NCBI RefSeq assembly: GCF_000189635.1 | Contig: NW_002476174.1 | Span: 241,001 to 305,000 of the forward strand | DNA from: Tetrahymena thermophila SB210 | Taxonomy: Eukaryota > Ciliophora > Oligohymenophorea > Hymenostomatida > Tetrahymenidae | Direction of reading: 5' to 3' | DNA length: 64,000 bases | In this document: positions 51,145 to 63,899 of the stretch, one piece after another | How the letters are laid out: each line of letters opens with the position of its first letter | Position numbering within the stretch: the stretch's first letter is position 1 | Made by a program: the position numbers and the translations under genes | The notes under the pieces: generated by a model | Database searches by the model: none | Told to the model about the DNA's origin: nothing | The model's input: the letters and a program-made list of their open reading frames with translations, nothing else

Positions 51145-52829
51145 ATGGATATATAAGAATTAAATAACGATCAGATATACGAATTAGTAAAGGAACTACT
51201 GCCCTAATTAGAGTAAGATATTCGTAAAGATGTGGAGTAATAAATGAAATAAGAATATGAAGAGCGCATATCGAGAGCAGCTGATGAAATCCAATAGAAT
51301 GCTCTAAAAGAGCTCGACTCTATATTCATGGAAGTGTAAAACGAAACTTAAAAGCAATTTGAAGAAAAGCTCAAGGAATTGGAAGACAAGGAAAAAGAAT
51401 TAGAGGAATAATTTAAAAATGTTGAAACAGTCGTAAAAGAAGAGGTTGAATAAAAAGTGAAATAAGGATTTGAAGAAGAAAAGAAAGCTTTAGTTTAAAA
51501 TATTATTGATGAAATTAACAAATAAGGTAATTAGCCAATTAATTTATCTTTATTGTTGTTTGAAAATATAAGTTTTAATTTGCTAAATTAAAATTATTTT
51601 AACTTTTAGGATTCAATGAAGATATAGAAATTAAGATAAGAGATAAATTGAGATTAGAGTATGAAGAAGAAATTAAAAAGGAGATGTAAAAAAAGGAAAA
51701 ATAAATGAAAGTTAATTTACAAAAAAAGTTAGACAATGAAAGGAAATAGCTTGAAGAGTTTTATAAACTAGAAATAAAGGCTAAAATAGATAAAGAAAAG
51801 AAGCTACTTGAAAAGGAAAAGTCTGAGCTTGCTCGTTTGAAGTCACTGAAAAATGTTAAACTTAATAAATTAGAAGATGAAAAGAACAAAATAAAATCTT
51901 AGTTGCAGGATTAAGAAAAGAACTACAAAGTTATCATTGATAATCTTCAAAATTAAATCAAAGATGTTTCTGCTTAAATAGAAAGATATAGAAAAGATAT
52001 GAATGTTAAAGGAATATTAAAAAACACTTAATCTCAATTCAACTAAAATCAAAGCTTGTAGCAAGAATAGTAAGCTTTAGGGCGTAGCAATATAAATAAT
52101 TTATCATATTAAGAAGGAAAATCTCCTAAAAATTAATACTATTAGTAGTAGCAATATTAATAAAATTCTTAAATAGATAAGGAAAATAATTTTGTCTAAC
52201 CTAGAAAGTACAGTAATAACAGTGGTATTAACTAGTAAGGTGTCTTGCAAGATGATATTGAATTCTAAAAAAAATATCTAAGTAATTCAAATAAATCACC
52301 TTTCTTACTTACATAAACATAAAATAATTTACTTGAATATTAAACTGGTCAGCTTATCTAAGAATAAAATCAATCAGCTGCTTTTTAAAATCAAATTGAA
52401 AACAGAAATCTTAACGATGATGTTCTAAACAATTTTGACCCACTTTCCCCTCCTCCTTCAACCTATAAAAAAAAATTCTCTGCCCTTTCAAATAGTGGCT
52501 CTAAGTCTTAACCAGGATAGCTCCATTTGCTTGGATAACAGAAATCTTCTTTAGAAAGTAATATTTTTATTTAGTCTTTCTTGATTTAAAATTCTTTATA
52601 ATTTTTGAAATTTTATAATGAATAATTTTTAAAAAACAAATAAGATTTCAGAATATAAAAACTTTAAACAAAATTATTTTTTAATAATAATTAAAAAGTT
52701 TAAAGTTTTTATTAATCTTTCTATAAATTAATTAAAATTTTGTCAATTTACTCAAGAAGTTATTTAAAATTTATATAATTTAACCAGAGGATATTAAACA
52801 ATTTAAGAAAAAAAATTATCGATTTATGA
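51145..52829 (+). CDS. Coiled-coil protein, unknown function
   Basis: Exon 1 is 51145-51526 and exon 2 starts at 51610 (83-bp intron, phase 1). Residues 1 to about 290 are almost pure coiled coil: long Glu/Lys/Gln heptads such as EYEERISRAADEIQQNALKE, FEEKLKELEDKEKELEEQF and KEKKLLEKEKSELARLKSLK. The rest is Q/N/S-rich and disordered, with LSPPPSTYKKKFSALSNSGS near the end. It is probably a structural or cytoskeletal protein. The 3' end is uncertain. From 52560 the sequence turns AT-rich, and in frame the first TGA is at 52827-52829. A donor-like site at 52558 may start a last intron, so the true C-terminus could differ by up to about 90 residues. Confidence 0.72.
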
Positions 52830-52974
52830 TTAATTAAAATATATTTTTTTATATTTGATTAAAAATAAATTCTAATTTATTGCATTATAAATAAATAATA
52901 TCATATTAATCTTTATTAATTTAAATAAAGTATATAATGAATATCAAAAAAAGCAGTAATAAAATAATGCAAAC

Positions 52975-53832
52975 ATGAAAAATAGCAATATTTAAGATAA
53001 TTCTATGAATGAACAAGAATTAGATGGAAACACTAAAGATTAGTAATCAAGAGACAGAGTTAATAGCTGCAGTAATACTCAACAACAATAATAAACTAAC
53101 TAAATAAATTCTGAAAATAAAGGATTGAATATAGGTGATTCTTTCTGTAAAAAACCTGAAGGAGATTCTTTAAAAGACAGAATGATGAAATAAAAGAAAC
53201 ATAACTTAGAGCTAAAAATTTAACAAAATGAATAATACTATGATAAATATATAGCCCTAGAAAGTTATCTTTAACAGTAATTTATTGAAAAGATAAGAGC
53301 TACATATAATTAAAAAGAAAATATCACAGAGTTAATTTAAAACTTGATTGATGCATGGAATTATAGAAATATTAGTTATGCTGAAAGAATAGAATTTATA
53401 GGAAGACTTGAGTACTTCTAACAAGACTTTGATGGAGTTTATACCACTCTAAACACTCATTATGAAAATCTTCGTAACGATATTTTAATCAGCCAAAAAA
53501 TTATTGAAAAAATGAATTACAGAGAAAGTCTTTTAATTCAGCAATACTAACAATAACAAATTTCTTAGGGCTAGAGTGTAGATCCAGATTAATTTGATTA
53601 AATAGCCAGATTATCTGCTAGAAAAGTTAATCAAGATATAAAATCTATTGATCTAGAAATCATTTCAATTATTGATGAATTTTAAACAATTTATAAAAAG
53701 GCATTTACTTGGTAAGGCTTTATACTTAAAGATCTTATAGAAGTTGAGTTATGGGAAGAAAGTTAAAGCGCCTAAAGTATGTCAGATATTAAATCTTTAA
53801 TCATGTAAAAACTTCAAAATAAATTAAACTGA
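52975..53832 (+). CDS. Helical/coiled-coil protein, unknown function
   Basis: A single exon of 286 codons gives 285 residues. The N-terminal 60 residues are polar (Gln, Asn, Ser). The rest is predicted mostly helical: MMKQKKHNLELKIQQNEQYY, AERIEFIGRLEYFQQDF, ARKVNQDIKSIDLEIISIID and AFTWQGFILKDLIEVELWEE. Charged heptad-like spacing suggests a coiled-coil or helical-bundle protein. No domain is recognised. It starts about 145 bp after the previous gene's presumed stop, on the same strand, so the two could share a cytoskeletal theme, but no functional link is shown. The start is the first in-frame ATG; the upstream sequence is AT-only. Confidence 0.78.
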
Positions 53833-54985
53833 ACTTATTCTAGTTCAATCGCATAAACCAATATACTAATTTTTATTAATGTTAAATTTATATTTTTCTG
53901 TTTAATAATGTTTAATTTACTAAATACTATATCTATATTTATTTTAATGAATTCTTAACAACTTCTAAGCACATTTTACTTAAATTTAGCAACTTTACTT
54001 AAATAAATGGATTCTAAAAATTAAATTTTAAATAAATATTTCTATAATAAATTAAAATGAAATAAATGGAGAAAAATCATTTTTATAAAAATAACTTAAG
54101 AAATATTTTAAAGCTAAAATCTTTTCTTTAATAAAAAAATATAACTATTAACATATATTAAACCTAATACTTTAAATTTTTTTAGCTTAATAGATTATTC
54201 TTCTATCTTAAAACAATAAATTTCAAAAATAGAAAAAATAGCTTTAAAGATTTTTTTAAAGTTCATATTTTATTATGCTGTATGATAATAATTAATTAAT
54301 TATTTTATTAAATTCAAAAATATTTTTTTAATAAATTAGATAATTAGTTAAAATCAAATAAAAATTATTAAAATAACTTAATTAATTAATAAATTATTTA
54401 AAAGTATTTATAAGGAAAAAAATTTTTAATATTAATCACTTTATTAAATATTTAAATTATAAAAATTCTATATTAATCTAGTTAATTTGTTAAAAATATT
54501 AAATTTTTTAAAGTTCATATTTTATTACTGCTGTATGATAATAATTAATTATTTTTTTAAATTCAAAAATATTTTTTTAATAAATTAGATGATTAATTAA
54601 TAAAAATTATTCAATAACTTAATTAATTAATTAATATATTATTTAAAAGTATTTAAAAGGGAAATAATTTGTAATATAAACCACATTCTTCGTTATAAAA
54701 TATAAAAATATTAAAAAAATTATATATTAATCTCATTAATTTGTTAAAAATATTAAATCAGTTATTGATTAGAGGAATAAATATATTTTTTATTTTAAAA
54801 CTATTAATTGTTTTATTTGAGTAATATATTTTTATATAAAATAAAAAATAAATGAAATAATTTATTAATTAATTAATTTCTGAATTATTGATATTTTATG
54901 ACTCATATTTTTACAAACAAATAAACAAACTTGGTATAAAACTTATTTTAAAATAAATAAATGAATTCAATATCATAAAATAAAT
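53833..54985. other. Convergent intergenic region
   Basis: Very AT-rich. Contains a tandem duplication of about 253 bp (separate entry). No gene. Confidence 0.6.
54252..54760. repeat. Imperfect tandem duplication, two units of about 253 bp
   Basis: Unit 1 (about 54252-54504) and unit 2 (about 54505-54760) share TTTTTTAAAGTTCATATTTT, GCTGTATGATAATAATTAAT, AAATTCAAAAATATTTTTTT, TATTTAAAAGTATTTA and GTTAATTTGTTAAAAATATT in the same order. Substitutions and small indels separate them. They lie in a non-coding convergent region. Confidence 0.85.
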
Positions 54986-57900
54986 TCAATTCCATGAATT
55001 TTTGCATCTCTCATACAGAATTTGATTAAGTCTTTGGTTTTCATTTAAAACATGAGTTAATTTAGATTTGAGATCGTTAACTATGCCATCTGTTTAATTA
55101 AAGTTCATGATTTGCATTTTTAAGTATTCATTTTCTTTTACTTTTTCTGTTAATTTAAAAACTAAATTTTGACTCTCTTACTATATTTAAGCAATTTGTT
55201 GCTTGAACTAGTTATTATTCAATAAATTTTGTCTTTCGTTATTCAAATTATTTATTGCTTACTCTTACTATTGAATCACCTATTGTAAATTTAATAGCAT
55301 TTATTCATTTTGAGAATTTTGTTAGGCCACTATTTGCATTTCTTCTAATTTTTAATTTTATTCATTTATCTTTTGTTTTAGCTAAGATATTTGCTGTTTG
55401 CTTTCCTAGATTTCATTGTATTCTTTTAATAGATGATCATAGCTTTTTTCAAGTTCTTAAAATTTATTAACAAATTATTGATGTTTCTCTGCATCAATCA
55501 GCTAACGCTATTTCAAAGAATTATATTTTTATTTGTAATTCTTCATTTATTCCTAACATTCATTAAATTCTTCTTCTTTTCTACTATGTATTAAGGAATT
55601 CGATTTTAACTCATCATAAGCTATTTAAGCGTCTTTAAGTTGCTTTTCAATGAATTTGCTTTACTGGTGAAGACTCATTATTTCATTAGTTGCATCTTAA
55701 AGTTGCTAATTGATCAATTAATTTTATTGTTGTAAACTTTCATTTTTTTGAGTTATTTATTTCAGTAAATTTTACAGACGACCATTTTCTTCACCTTCTA
55801 GTTCTTTCTCTTTGAGAGCATTTAATAATTTTTCATTTTCTTAGTACATTTCCTTAAATTGTTATGCTAAGTCAGTATTTTCGTTTCTAATAGCTTCTAT
55901 CTCATCCATATTTTATGTTAATCTTAATAATTTTTGATTCAGAGTTTCTTTTTCTACTCTATATATTTCAACATTTTCTTAAAGAGATTAGTTCTCCTAA
56001 ATTAATTTACTTTGTTGAGCTTTTAATTCTATTTCCTTTCTTTTATTTTCAGTTTAAATTTCTTACATTTATGTCATATTCTCTAATATCGAGGTATTCA
56101 GTATGTCTATTTGTTTTGATTTCTCTAAGATTTACTTTTATAGCTATTCTATTAGATCACCCTTTTCTTTTAATTAGACTTCGTACATTTCGCATTGAGC
56201 TCTGATAAATCTAACCTCAGCCCCTAATTTTTTTTCCTCTTGGAGTTCTAGTCTAAGTGACTATTTCTCTTTTAAATCTTATTCACTTTTTTCCTTAACT
56301 TCTGCGAGCTTTTAAAGCAGATGCTCTTTTTCTTTTTAGGATGATACCATCAATTCAGTGTTTTTGATAGTTAATTAATCTATTTTTTCTATTGCTTTTT
56401 CTAATTTTTCTGTTTAGGCTTCGTATTTACTTTCGAGTTTTGCAACCTTTTCTTCAGCTTATGAATTAATTTTGCTTATTTTTTCTATTAATTACTTGTT
56501 ATTTTAAAAGCAATCATCATACTTTTGTTATAATTCGTTGCACTTCTTTTGTAGATCAGTTTACTTTAAATTATCTGCCTTTTCCGTATGAAATTTTAGT
56601 TAAAGTTCTTGATAATGATTTTATAAATTTTCTAGTTTATGCTGAGTTTTAATCAACTCCTCGTTAACGCTTTAGTATTTATCATTTAGCTTTCTATTTT
56701 CCTTAAGCAAGTCTTTAACCTATTGGTTGGAATCATTCAAAACAGATTTTAATTCTTTTATTTCTGAATCTTTCATCCTATCATATGCACTACTAGACCT
56801 ACTCTAGCTCCTACTTACTTGATTTTCAGCGCTCTAAAAATTTTACTCTTAAGGTTCAAATAACTATGGAGTTTGAATTGATTATTTATTTTGATCATTT
56901 CCCGCATCATCAGAGAGTTGGATATGTGTGTATAAAAGTTATTATTACTATTACTGTGCTCCCTACTTATTTTTTTGATCATAACCAATATGCAAATCAT
57001 TTAAAAACTCATTTATACCTTCTCTTCTAGACGATTATGCTGTTTGGGCATGAGAATTAACATAATTAGCTGATGAAAATGAATTATTATGATTTAATTT
57101 CTAAACTTAATTTTGATTTTGCTTTTAAAATTCAAAATTTTATGAAGAATTACTAAAATTTTCATCCTAAGACTAATTAGTTGTCTGTTTTGATTTTTAG
57201 CTTGATTAAAAATTGAAAAAATTATCATCAACAATGTTTTCTTTGTTGTTATTGAAGTTGTTCATTGAATTCAACTAAACTTAAAATGAAAAATTTTTTA
57301 GAGTAGAAGCAGTGCTGCTATTGCTAGTCCGTAGAGCATTGTTATTTTTTTATTAGCTTATATTATCTGAATTGCTATATTATTAATAGTTGCTTCTTGA
57401 AGAGCTTTAATTAACAGGTAATTGATAAGATATAGATTAAGCTGGACGATTGGTATAATAGTTTTCCAAAAATTACTAACCTGAGCTTTAAGCAGATTTT
57501 TCTGCTTTTTTTTCAATAAATACATCCTAAGTGTTTAGCTATCTTAGAGGTTAATAAGAAAGAGGTTTGTCAGCATAAAGTTTTTCTGGTCTTCCCAAAT
57601 CAAAAGAAGCATTTCTAGCTGCATCTTAGTATTTTTAAGCAGAAGATTAATTCGAATAATAGCTATAAGATTAGTTCAATGCTTGTTATTTTTATATATT
57701 TGAATAGCTATTGTTTTCTTTAAATAGCTAATTATCAACTGGGTGGTTGGAAATTGGAATTGGTGAAATGTACTTTTATGTGGAACCAGGATTATAAGAT
57801 TAGGTTGTAATCTATCTTAGGTTTTGTTTTGAGCTAGATGGTTAAAAATTATTTTTATTTTATTAAAAATCCTTTTAATTTCTAACTCTATCTTCATAGC

Positions 57901-58408
57901 TTTGATCTCTTGAATGAAAATCTTTAAAGTCTACTCTAGAAGCTTCACTGTACAATTAACTTTGTTTCTATTGATTAAGTTGATACTGATTGCTATCGTA
58001 TTTTAAGTGCTGCTACTAGTTTAATCCATCAGTAAAAGCTGATATTTATCCATTGCTGCTACTATTTTTAAGTTAAATCTTTTACGAATCATCTAAAAAA
58101 GATCGTTCGCAAATAGGGCTTGAAAGTATTTTTATAGAATTAGAAATATCTTGTCTTAGTTGATTAAAATCCACATTTATTTCCTTTTTTTAAATATCTT
58201 AATTTATTATTTAACTCTAAGCATTTGTATTAGCGTATCTATCTAAAGAATTAGATCTATTAGCAGAATTATTATCATTAGGAGGCTTTGCATATGAAAC
58301 AGCTGAATTATTTAAGCTATTATAATTGCTACTACCTATTAAATTGTAAGGCGCTGTCTATTGTTATACAACTGCCTTAATGTTTCGCCTTTAAAATGTT
58401 CCTTTCAT
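54986..58408 (-). CDS. Large single-exon coiled-coil protein, 1,140 residues
   Basis: One uninterrupted frame of 1,141 codons from ATG (58406-58408) to TGA (54986-54988). Residues 1 to about 500 are Q/N/S-rich and disordered. Residues about 540-1120 are a nearly continuous coiled coil, for example KELKSVLNDSNQQVKDLLKE, KVAKLESKYEAQTEKLEKAI, EIQTENKRKEIELKAQQSKL and LNQKLLRLTQNMDEIEAI. The size and layout (disordered head, long rod) resemble centrosomal, basal-body or cortical proteins, but coiled coils give little family signal. It has no membrane segment. The absence of introns over 3.4 kb contrasts with its neighbours. Confidence 0.88.
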
Positions 58409-59061
58409 ATTAAAATACTACTTTGTTAACCCAAATTAGTTAGTTATTTATTAATTAACACAATCAAATTAATCAAATTTTAAAAATATTTGCTGTTAAA
58501 TCGAGTTTTATTCCTTAATTGATTTATTGAAATATCGAAACTATTTTCAATTTAATTTAAGTTTCTGGTATCTATCTTTATCAGCCATGCAAATTCAAAA
58601 ATTTATATAAACAATTATTTATTTCCAACGAATGAGTGAATCAAGTAGAGATAGATATAAAATCAATTCTAATACTTTTTTATTTTAAATAGAAATTATC
58701 AATTAGATAAACATTTAATATATAAATCTAAATAGTATTCAAATCATATTTTTTTATTACTTAAGCCATTTTTTATTTATTTTTATTTGACTTAGTTAAA
58801 CTAATAGTAATTTAAATTACTATTTTTTTGAAAGGTATTCATATATTTTAGTAAAAATTTTATAAATTAATTAGCTAACAAACAAATTCATTTTATAATT
58901 TTTTGTCAAAAATAAGATAAAAAACTATCTCCAAACAAACTGAATAAATTTTATCAATAATTAGAATTAATATTTTTAATATTTTTTTAAACACATAAAT
59001 TTCAATAATTTTATGAATAACTTTTTATAACATTATTATCTTAAATGTTAATTTGATTAAT
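58409..59061. other. Intergenic, AT-rich
   Basis: 5' flank of the coiled-coil gene and 3' flank of the LRR gene, both on the minus strand. No feature recognised. Confidence 0.6.
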
Positions 59062-62000
59062 TCAAAAGAATATAATTTTATTAATCAAATTTTTTATTTT
59101 TAAGATCCTAGTGACCGATTAAGACTGAGTCTGAGAATTAATATCATTAAAACTATTATTAAACAATTTTATTTTGAATTTAAAATTATTTACAATTCTT
59201 GATTTATTATCAAAAGAGAATAGAGAGTGTTAGTTAAAAAATAGTTTTTTCATTGTTTTACATGAAATAAATTTAAAGTAAAATGCTGGCACATGAAAAT
59301 AAAAATAAAAATGTTACTCAAGGTATAGACTTAAATTAGAAAGCTTCTCACAATTTGCTAAACTAGTAGCCAAGCTTAGTATACCATCATTTAAAATATT
59401 ATTATCCCTTTGTTTGCAATAAATAAAACATTCAATAAGTTTGTTTTTAGAATAAAAATTTTAAATAAAATATTTTAGAAATTAGAAATTAAAAATAATA
59501 AATTTTCAATTTTTAAACTTATAATTTAATATCATAATTAATTAATAAATAATTAAATTTATTACGCTAATTAGAGGGATAAATTTTAAAGATTTGTGCA
59601 CTATTCTAATGAATTGCCTAAACTAATTGCTCCTTCATTTCCAATATTGTTCCTCCTATATTTTAAGACTTCATATTCAAAAAAAACCATAGAAACATTA
59701 TGGAAGAATAAAAAAAATTTTTTGTTTTAATATTTATCCTTTTATCTATTTATTAATTGATTTTATTGCTTGCTTAATTATTTTTTTATTTAATTAAAGA
59801 GATTTTAAGAAAAAAATGAAACATTACAGCAAAATGAGACTCAAATTTTAAAGATTTAGACAACTGGTCAAACCTAGACTTAAACCTAATATACCCTATG
59901 ATCCTATATTACTTTCACTTAAAAAATTTTTTTTAATTAATTAAAAAATGATTAAATTAAAAATAAAATTTTAGTTTAACATAATTTTAATGCTTTCAGT
60001 AATTCTATCTGTAAATAAGTTTAAAATTATTTAAATATAACTAAGATTTTTTAAATTTTAATATTTTCTTTACTATATATAAGTCATAAATAGCATTATT
60101 AATATAAAAGATATGAAAATATTTACCAAATTTCCAGTTCAAGGGCTATGAGATAAGAACCTTTTGTAAAACTTAAACCTAAAGCAGATGTAGTCTCAGG
60201 TCCCATTTTATTATTACTGTTTGTGTATAAAGGTAAAAATTTTTAAATATTCATGATTTGAATAATTAAAATAAATATTAACCAGTTAAATAAATTAATG
60301 AATAAATATTTAAAAAATAGAAAGTCTAGAAGTAATTAATAAAGTTATTAATTTTTGTCTCACTATTATTTAAATTGCATTTTTAACATAACAAAAAGAA
60401 GAAAATTTTACCTAAGATTGAGAGTTAAATTAGAAATTTTAGTGAAATCTAATTAGGCTAAAACACCTTCATCTTTTTCACCGATATAATTACATCTTTT
60501 TTTATGAAAAACAAATATTTTTATTTTTATAATGCTTAAAATAGGTAAAAATATCATTCATTATTTTAAAAATTTTCAAATAATTATCAATAAATAATTT
60601 AAAACCAATAAAAGCTTGATTCTTTTTATGAATAAAAGTTATCTAGCAAATATGAATTTTACTCATAAATTAAAACAAAAATATATTAACTTACCTGAAA
60701 TCTATTGATAAATTAGACAGTGTAGTACAGTTTGATAAAGCAGAACATATAGTTGAGAGAGCTTCGTCTTTTATTTCATTTAAACTTAAAAATTTTTAAA
60801 ATATTTTTATATTTAATTAAAATAAAATTTTTTAATATCAATTAATAAGAATAAAATTTTTTAAATTTCATTTTAATTTTAAAACTCTTTAATTTATTTT
60901 ATTATAAATATGAATAAACTCCATTTATAAAAATTAATTTATTCAATCAGTATTTATTTGTTATAAAAATAAATTTTTAAATAATTAAAAATTAATTAGA
61001 ATTAATTATAAAAATATTTTCTACCATAGTTGCATATGTAATTCTTAGAGTTTAGGACATTTTGATAAGCCTATGCTTAAATTAGAAGCTCCATTTGATT
61101 CAATTTAGTTTTTACTATTAGAAAATATTTAAGCAAATAAAAATATATATATAAATTTATCTTACAAATTTTAAATAAATCAATCATTCTTCTTAAAAAA
61201 TCAATTTATTTTTAAATAAATAAATAAAAATTATGTTTCAAATAAAATTTTAAAATCATTTTTTACTTAATCCAATTTTTAATATTATTTAAAAAATTTA
61301 AATAAGTTATTATTACGAAAGATTCAAACTGAGTGTAGTGAGATTAACACAACCTGATAAAGCAAAACCCAAACTTGCTGCGCCGTTAGATCCAATATTA
61401 TTTTAGCTTTAATATATAAAAGAAATTTAAACAATTAAAAACAAAAGATAAATAAAATACAAATTTATAAACAAGAATTGAATTTCTATTTCTTTATAAT
61501 ATTAATATTGTTTGTTATTAATCAGAAATAGAAATAAGAGCTAATAAACTATTTTATAAAGCATTTATTAACTAATAAATTTTTATTTTACTAAAGATTA
61601 AGAACCAAAGTTGAAAGTTTTGTAAGATTTGCTAAAGAATTGCTCAATCCTTATAAGCCTTCATCATTAATTTTATTCCATCTTTTATAAATTTATGATA
61701 TTTTAATTTAAAACAAAAAAACTATTAAATGATAAAATTAAATAATAAAATTAAAAATGAATTACTGAACTTCAAGAATCAGAGATAATAGTTTAGTACA
61801 TTTTGCTAAGCTTTAGCCTAAATTGATTATTCCTTATGCTTCAATTTAATTGTCACTTTTGGATTTTAGATTATAGTTATAATATAAATAACTTTCATAA
61901 AAACAAACTAAAAATAAAATAACTGAAGTAAGTATGTATGCATGACACTTATTTTTAAATCTAAATAAAACAGTAAAACAAAATAAATATACTAAATCTT

Positions 62001-63899
62001 TAAAAAAATTTCTTTGATTTTTCTATTAGTAAATTATTTTGTTAACTTAATTAATTTTTGATCACAATTAAAAATAAAATAATTGATTTAAATAAAATTA
62101 ATTGTTATACCCTAACTAAAGTGTCAGCATTGAAAGATTAGTGCATTTTTCAAAACAAGTAACCAAATTTGAAACTCCCTCATTAGAAATAAGATTTCCT
62201 CTTTAAATTAATAAAATTTAGTTAAATTATCAAATATTTTATAAAAAAGAAATTAAATTTGAAAATTGAGATTTCAAATTCAAAAAAACTTAACTAAATC
62301 AATAAAAAATAATATTTTATTTTTAGTTAATATTTATCTTCACTTTGAATTAATTATAATATTAAAATAAATAAATAAATTATTACAAAAGATTCAAATG
62401 TAAATTTGAGATATTTGTGCAGTTTTCTAAAGAAATTCCTAAATAAGAGGCCCCTTGTGGTCCAATATTATTGGCTCTAACATCAGGTTGTAATAATTTA
62501 ATAGTGAAATAAAAAATTTTCAATAAAAAATCTATTCAAAAGTTAAAATAAATTGCATTCTTTACCCTAAGTTTAAAATGAAAGTTGAGATTTTAGTTAA
62601 ATTTTTTAATGCAGATTCAATATTTTGTAATCCATTTGGTCCAATCTTATTAACACTTAAATACATATAATTAAATTAGTTCATAATAGCAGAAGAAATA
62701 TGATAATATTTAGTAAATAACCAAAATTATTGATATAAAAGTAGGATTTATATGAGAAATTAGAAAATTTATTTCAAATTTAATTGAGCAAGTTATTAAA
62801 AATTTAATTTTGTAAAATAAAAGTAAACATTTTAGATAGATAAAAAATTAAAATTTACTAGAAGTTTAGATTTAAATCTGTGATTTTGGAAGATTTTGAT
62901 AAACATGAGAATAAACATGATAAATCCTCATCGCCTAAATTACACTACCTTTAAATTCATTTTATAAAAATTTTGATTCAATAAGTTAATAAATAAATTT
63001 AGTTTCTTTGTAGGAAATTATGTTTTAAATTAATAATGAATAGTTTAATTAAAAATTTTTGGAAATTTATGCTTTTTTTAATTAAAATAGAAACAATGTA
63101 TTATTTAAATAATTTTATAAAATTTTTATGAAATAACAAAAAAAAAATTGTTTTTACCCAAAATTAAGTTCCAAATTCGAGAGATCAGTGAGGTGTACTA
63201 AAGAATTAGCTATAGTAGATATGCCACTATCAGAGATAGGATTTTGTCTTTTTCAGAAAAAACGTTCAAGTTAGAGATTTAATAAATTAAGAGAGTAGAA
63301 AATAAGTAAAATAATTAAATATAAATGAAATGAAATGAAATGTATTAAATTTACTAAAATGATAGTTTGAGATTTTTTAGGGAATTTTTTGTATTTGTAA
63401 TAGCAGAACATAAATCTGTTAGACCTTTTGATTCTATTTAATTGCAACTAAGTAATTTTATATTAAAAATGTAAGAAAACACTTTTTAAAATAGGTTTAA
63501 TTTTTAAAAATTCATTAATAATTTATTTAAATAAAATCTTATAAGAAAATAAAAATAAATAGATTTATTTACTTAAAAAAAATATATATTTTTACTTTTT
63601 ATATCATATTTTAATTTTTCTAAATTAGTCAAAAATATCATTAAAAATAAAATAAAATTCCTAATACCCCAATTCTAATTGCAAAGTTGAGAGATTATAG
63701 CAATAAGATATAGCAGTACCTAAAGCGGATAATTTATCATTGTTAATTAAACACCATCTATTATCATAATAAATATGTATTAATTTTTTTTTAATAAAAT
63801 TTACTTACAATTTGAGAATATTTATTTAATTTTAAAGAAATTTAAGAACAATAATTCATTTTGGAAAAAATAAAAGCAACAAAAAATTTTATTAAGCAT
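59062..63899 (-). CDS. Leucine-rich-repeat protein, one repeat per exon (5' end probably outside window)
   Basis: Seventeen LRR exons, mostly exactly 90 bp, lie between 59318 and 63757. A terminal exon at 59062-59152 has TGA at 59062-59064, and a further upstream exon lies at about 63805-63899. Each 30-residue repeat follows the pattern N-x-I-G-x-x-G-a-x-x-L-x-x-x-L-x-x-C-x-x-L-x-x-L-x-L-x-L, e.g. NNIGNEGAISLGNSL. This is the ribonuclease-inhibitor-like LRR type, a curved scaffold for protein binding. Every LRR exon starts and ends in phase 2, so any one can be lost or duplicated without a frameshift. No kinase, F-box or other domain is visible; one may lie upstream, since ciliate LRR arrays of this kind are often joined to kinase domains (from memory). 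The window ends on a GTAAAAA donor-like sequence (minus strand). An alternative start is the ATG at 63897-63899. Confidence 0.85.
59318..63757 (-). repeat. Array of 17 LRR-encoding exons
   Basis: Exons at 59318-59407, 59566-59655, 59828-59917, 60127-60216, 60412-60495, 60695-60784, 61025-61114, 61317-61406, 61592-61681, 61766-61855, 62111-62200, 62387-62476, 62566-62655, 62859-62948, 63158-63247, 63355-63447 and 63668-63757. Fifteen are 90 bp, one is 84 and one is 93. Introns are about 84-230 bp and show no obvious similarity by eye, while the exons share the repeat consensus. Confidence 0.88.

Noticed and set aside
55255-56205. Plus-strand open frames with hydrophobic, membrane-like translations
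   Set aside because: They are antisense shadows of the coiled-coil gene on the minus strand. The complement of Lys/Glu/Gln codons reads as Phe/Leu/Ile.
63661-63672. CCCCAA-like stretch, considered as a telomere or chromosome-end signal
   Set aside because: Only a single ACCCCAA unit, and it overlaps an LRR exon boundary. No tandem telomeric repeat is present.
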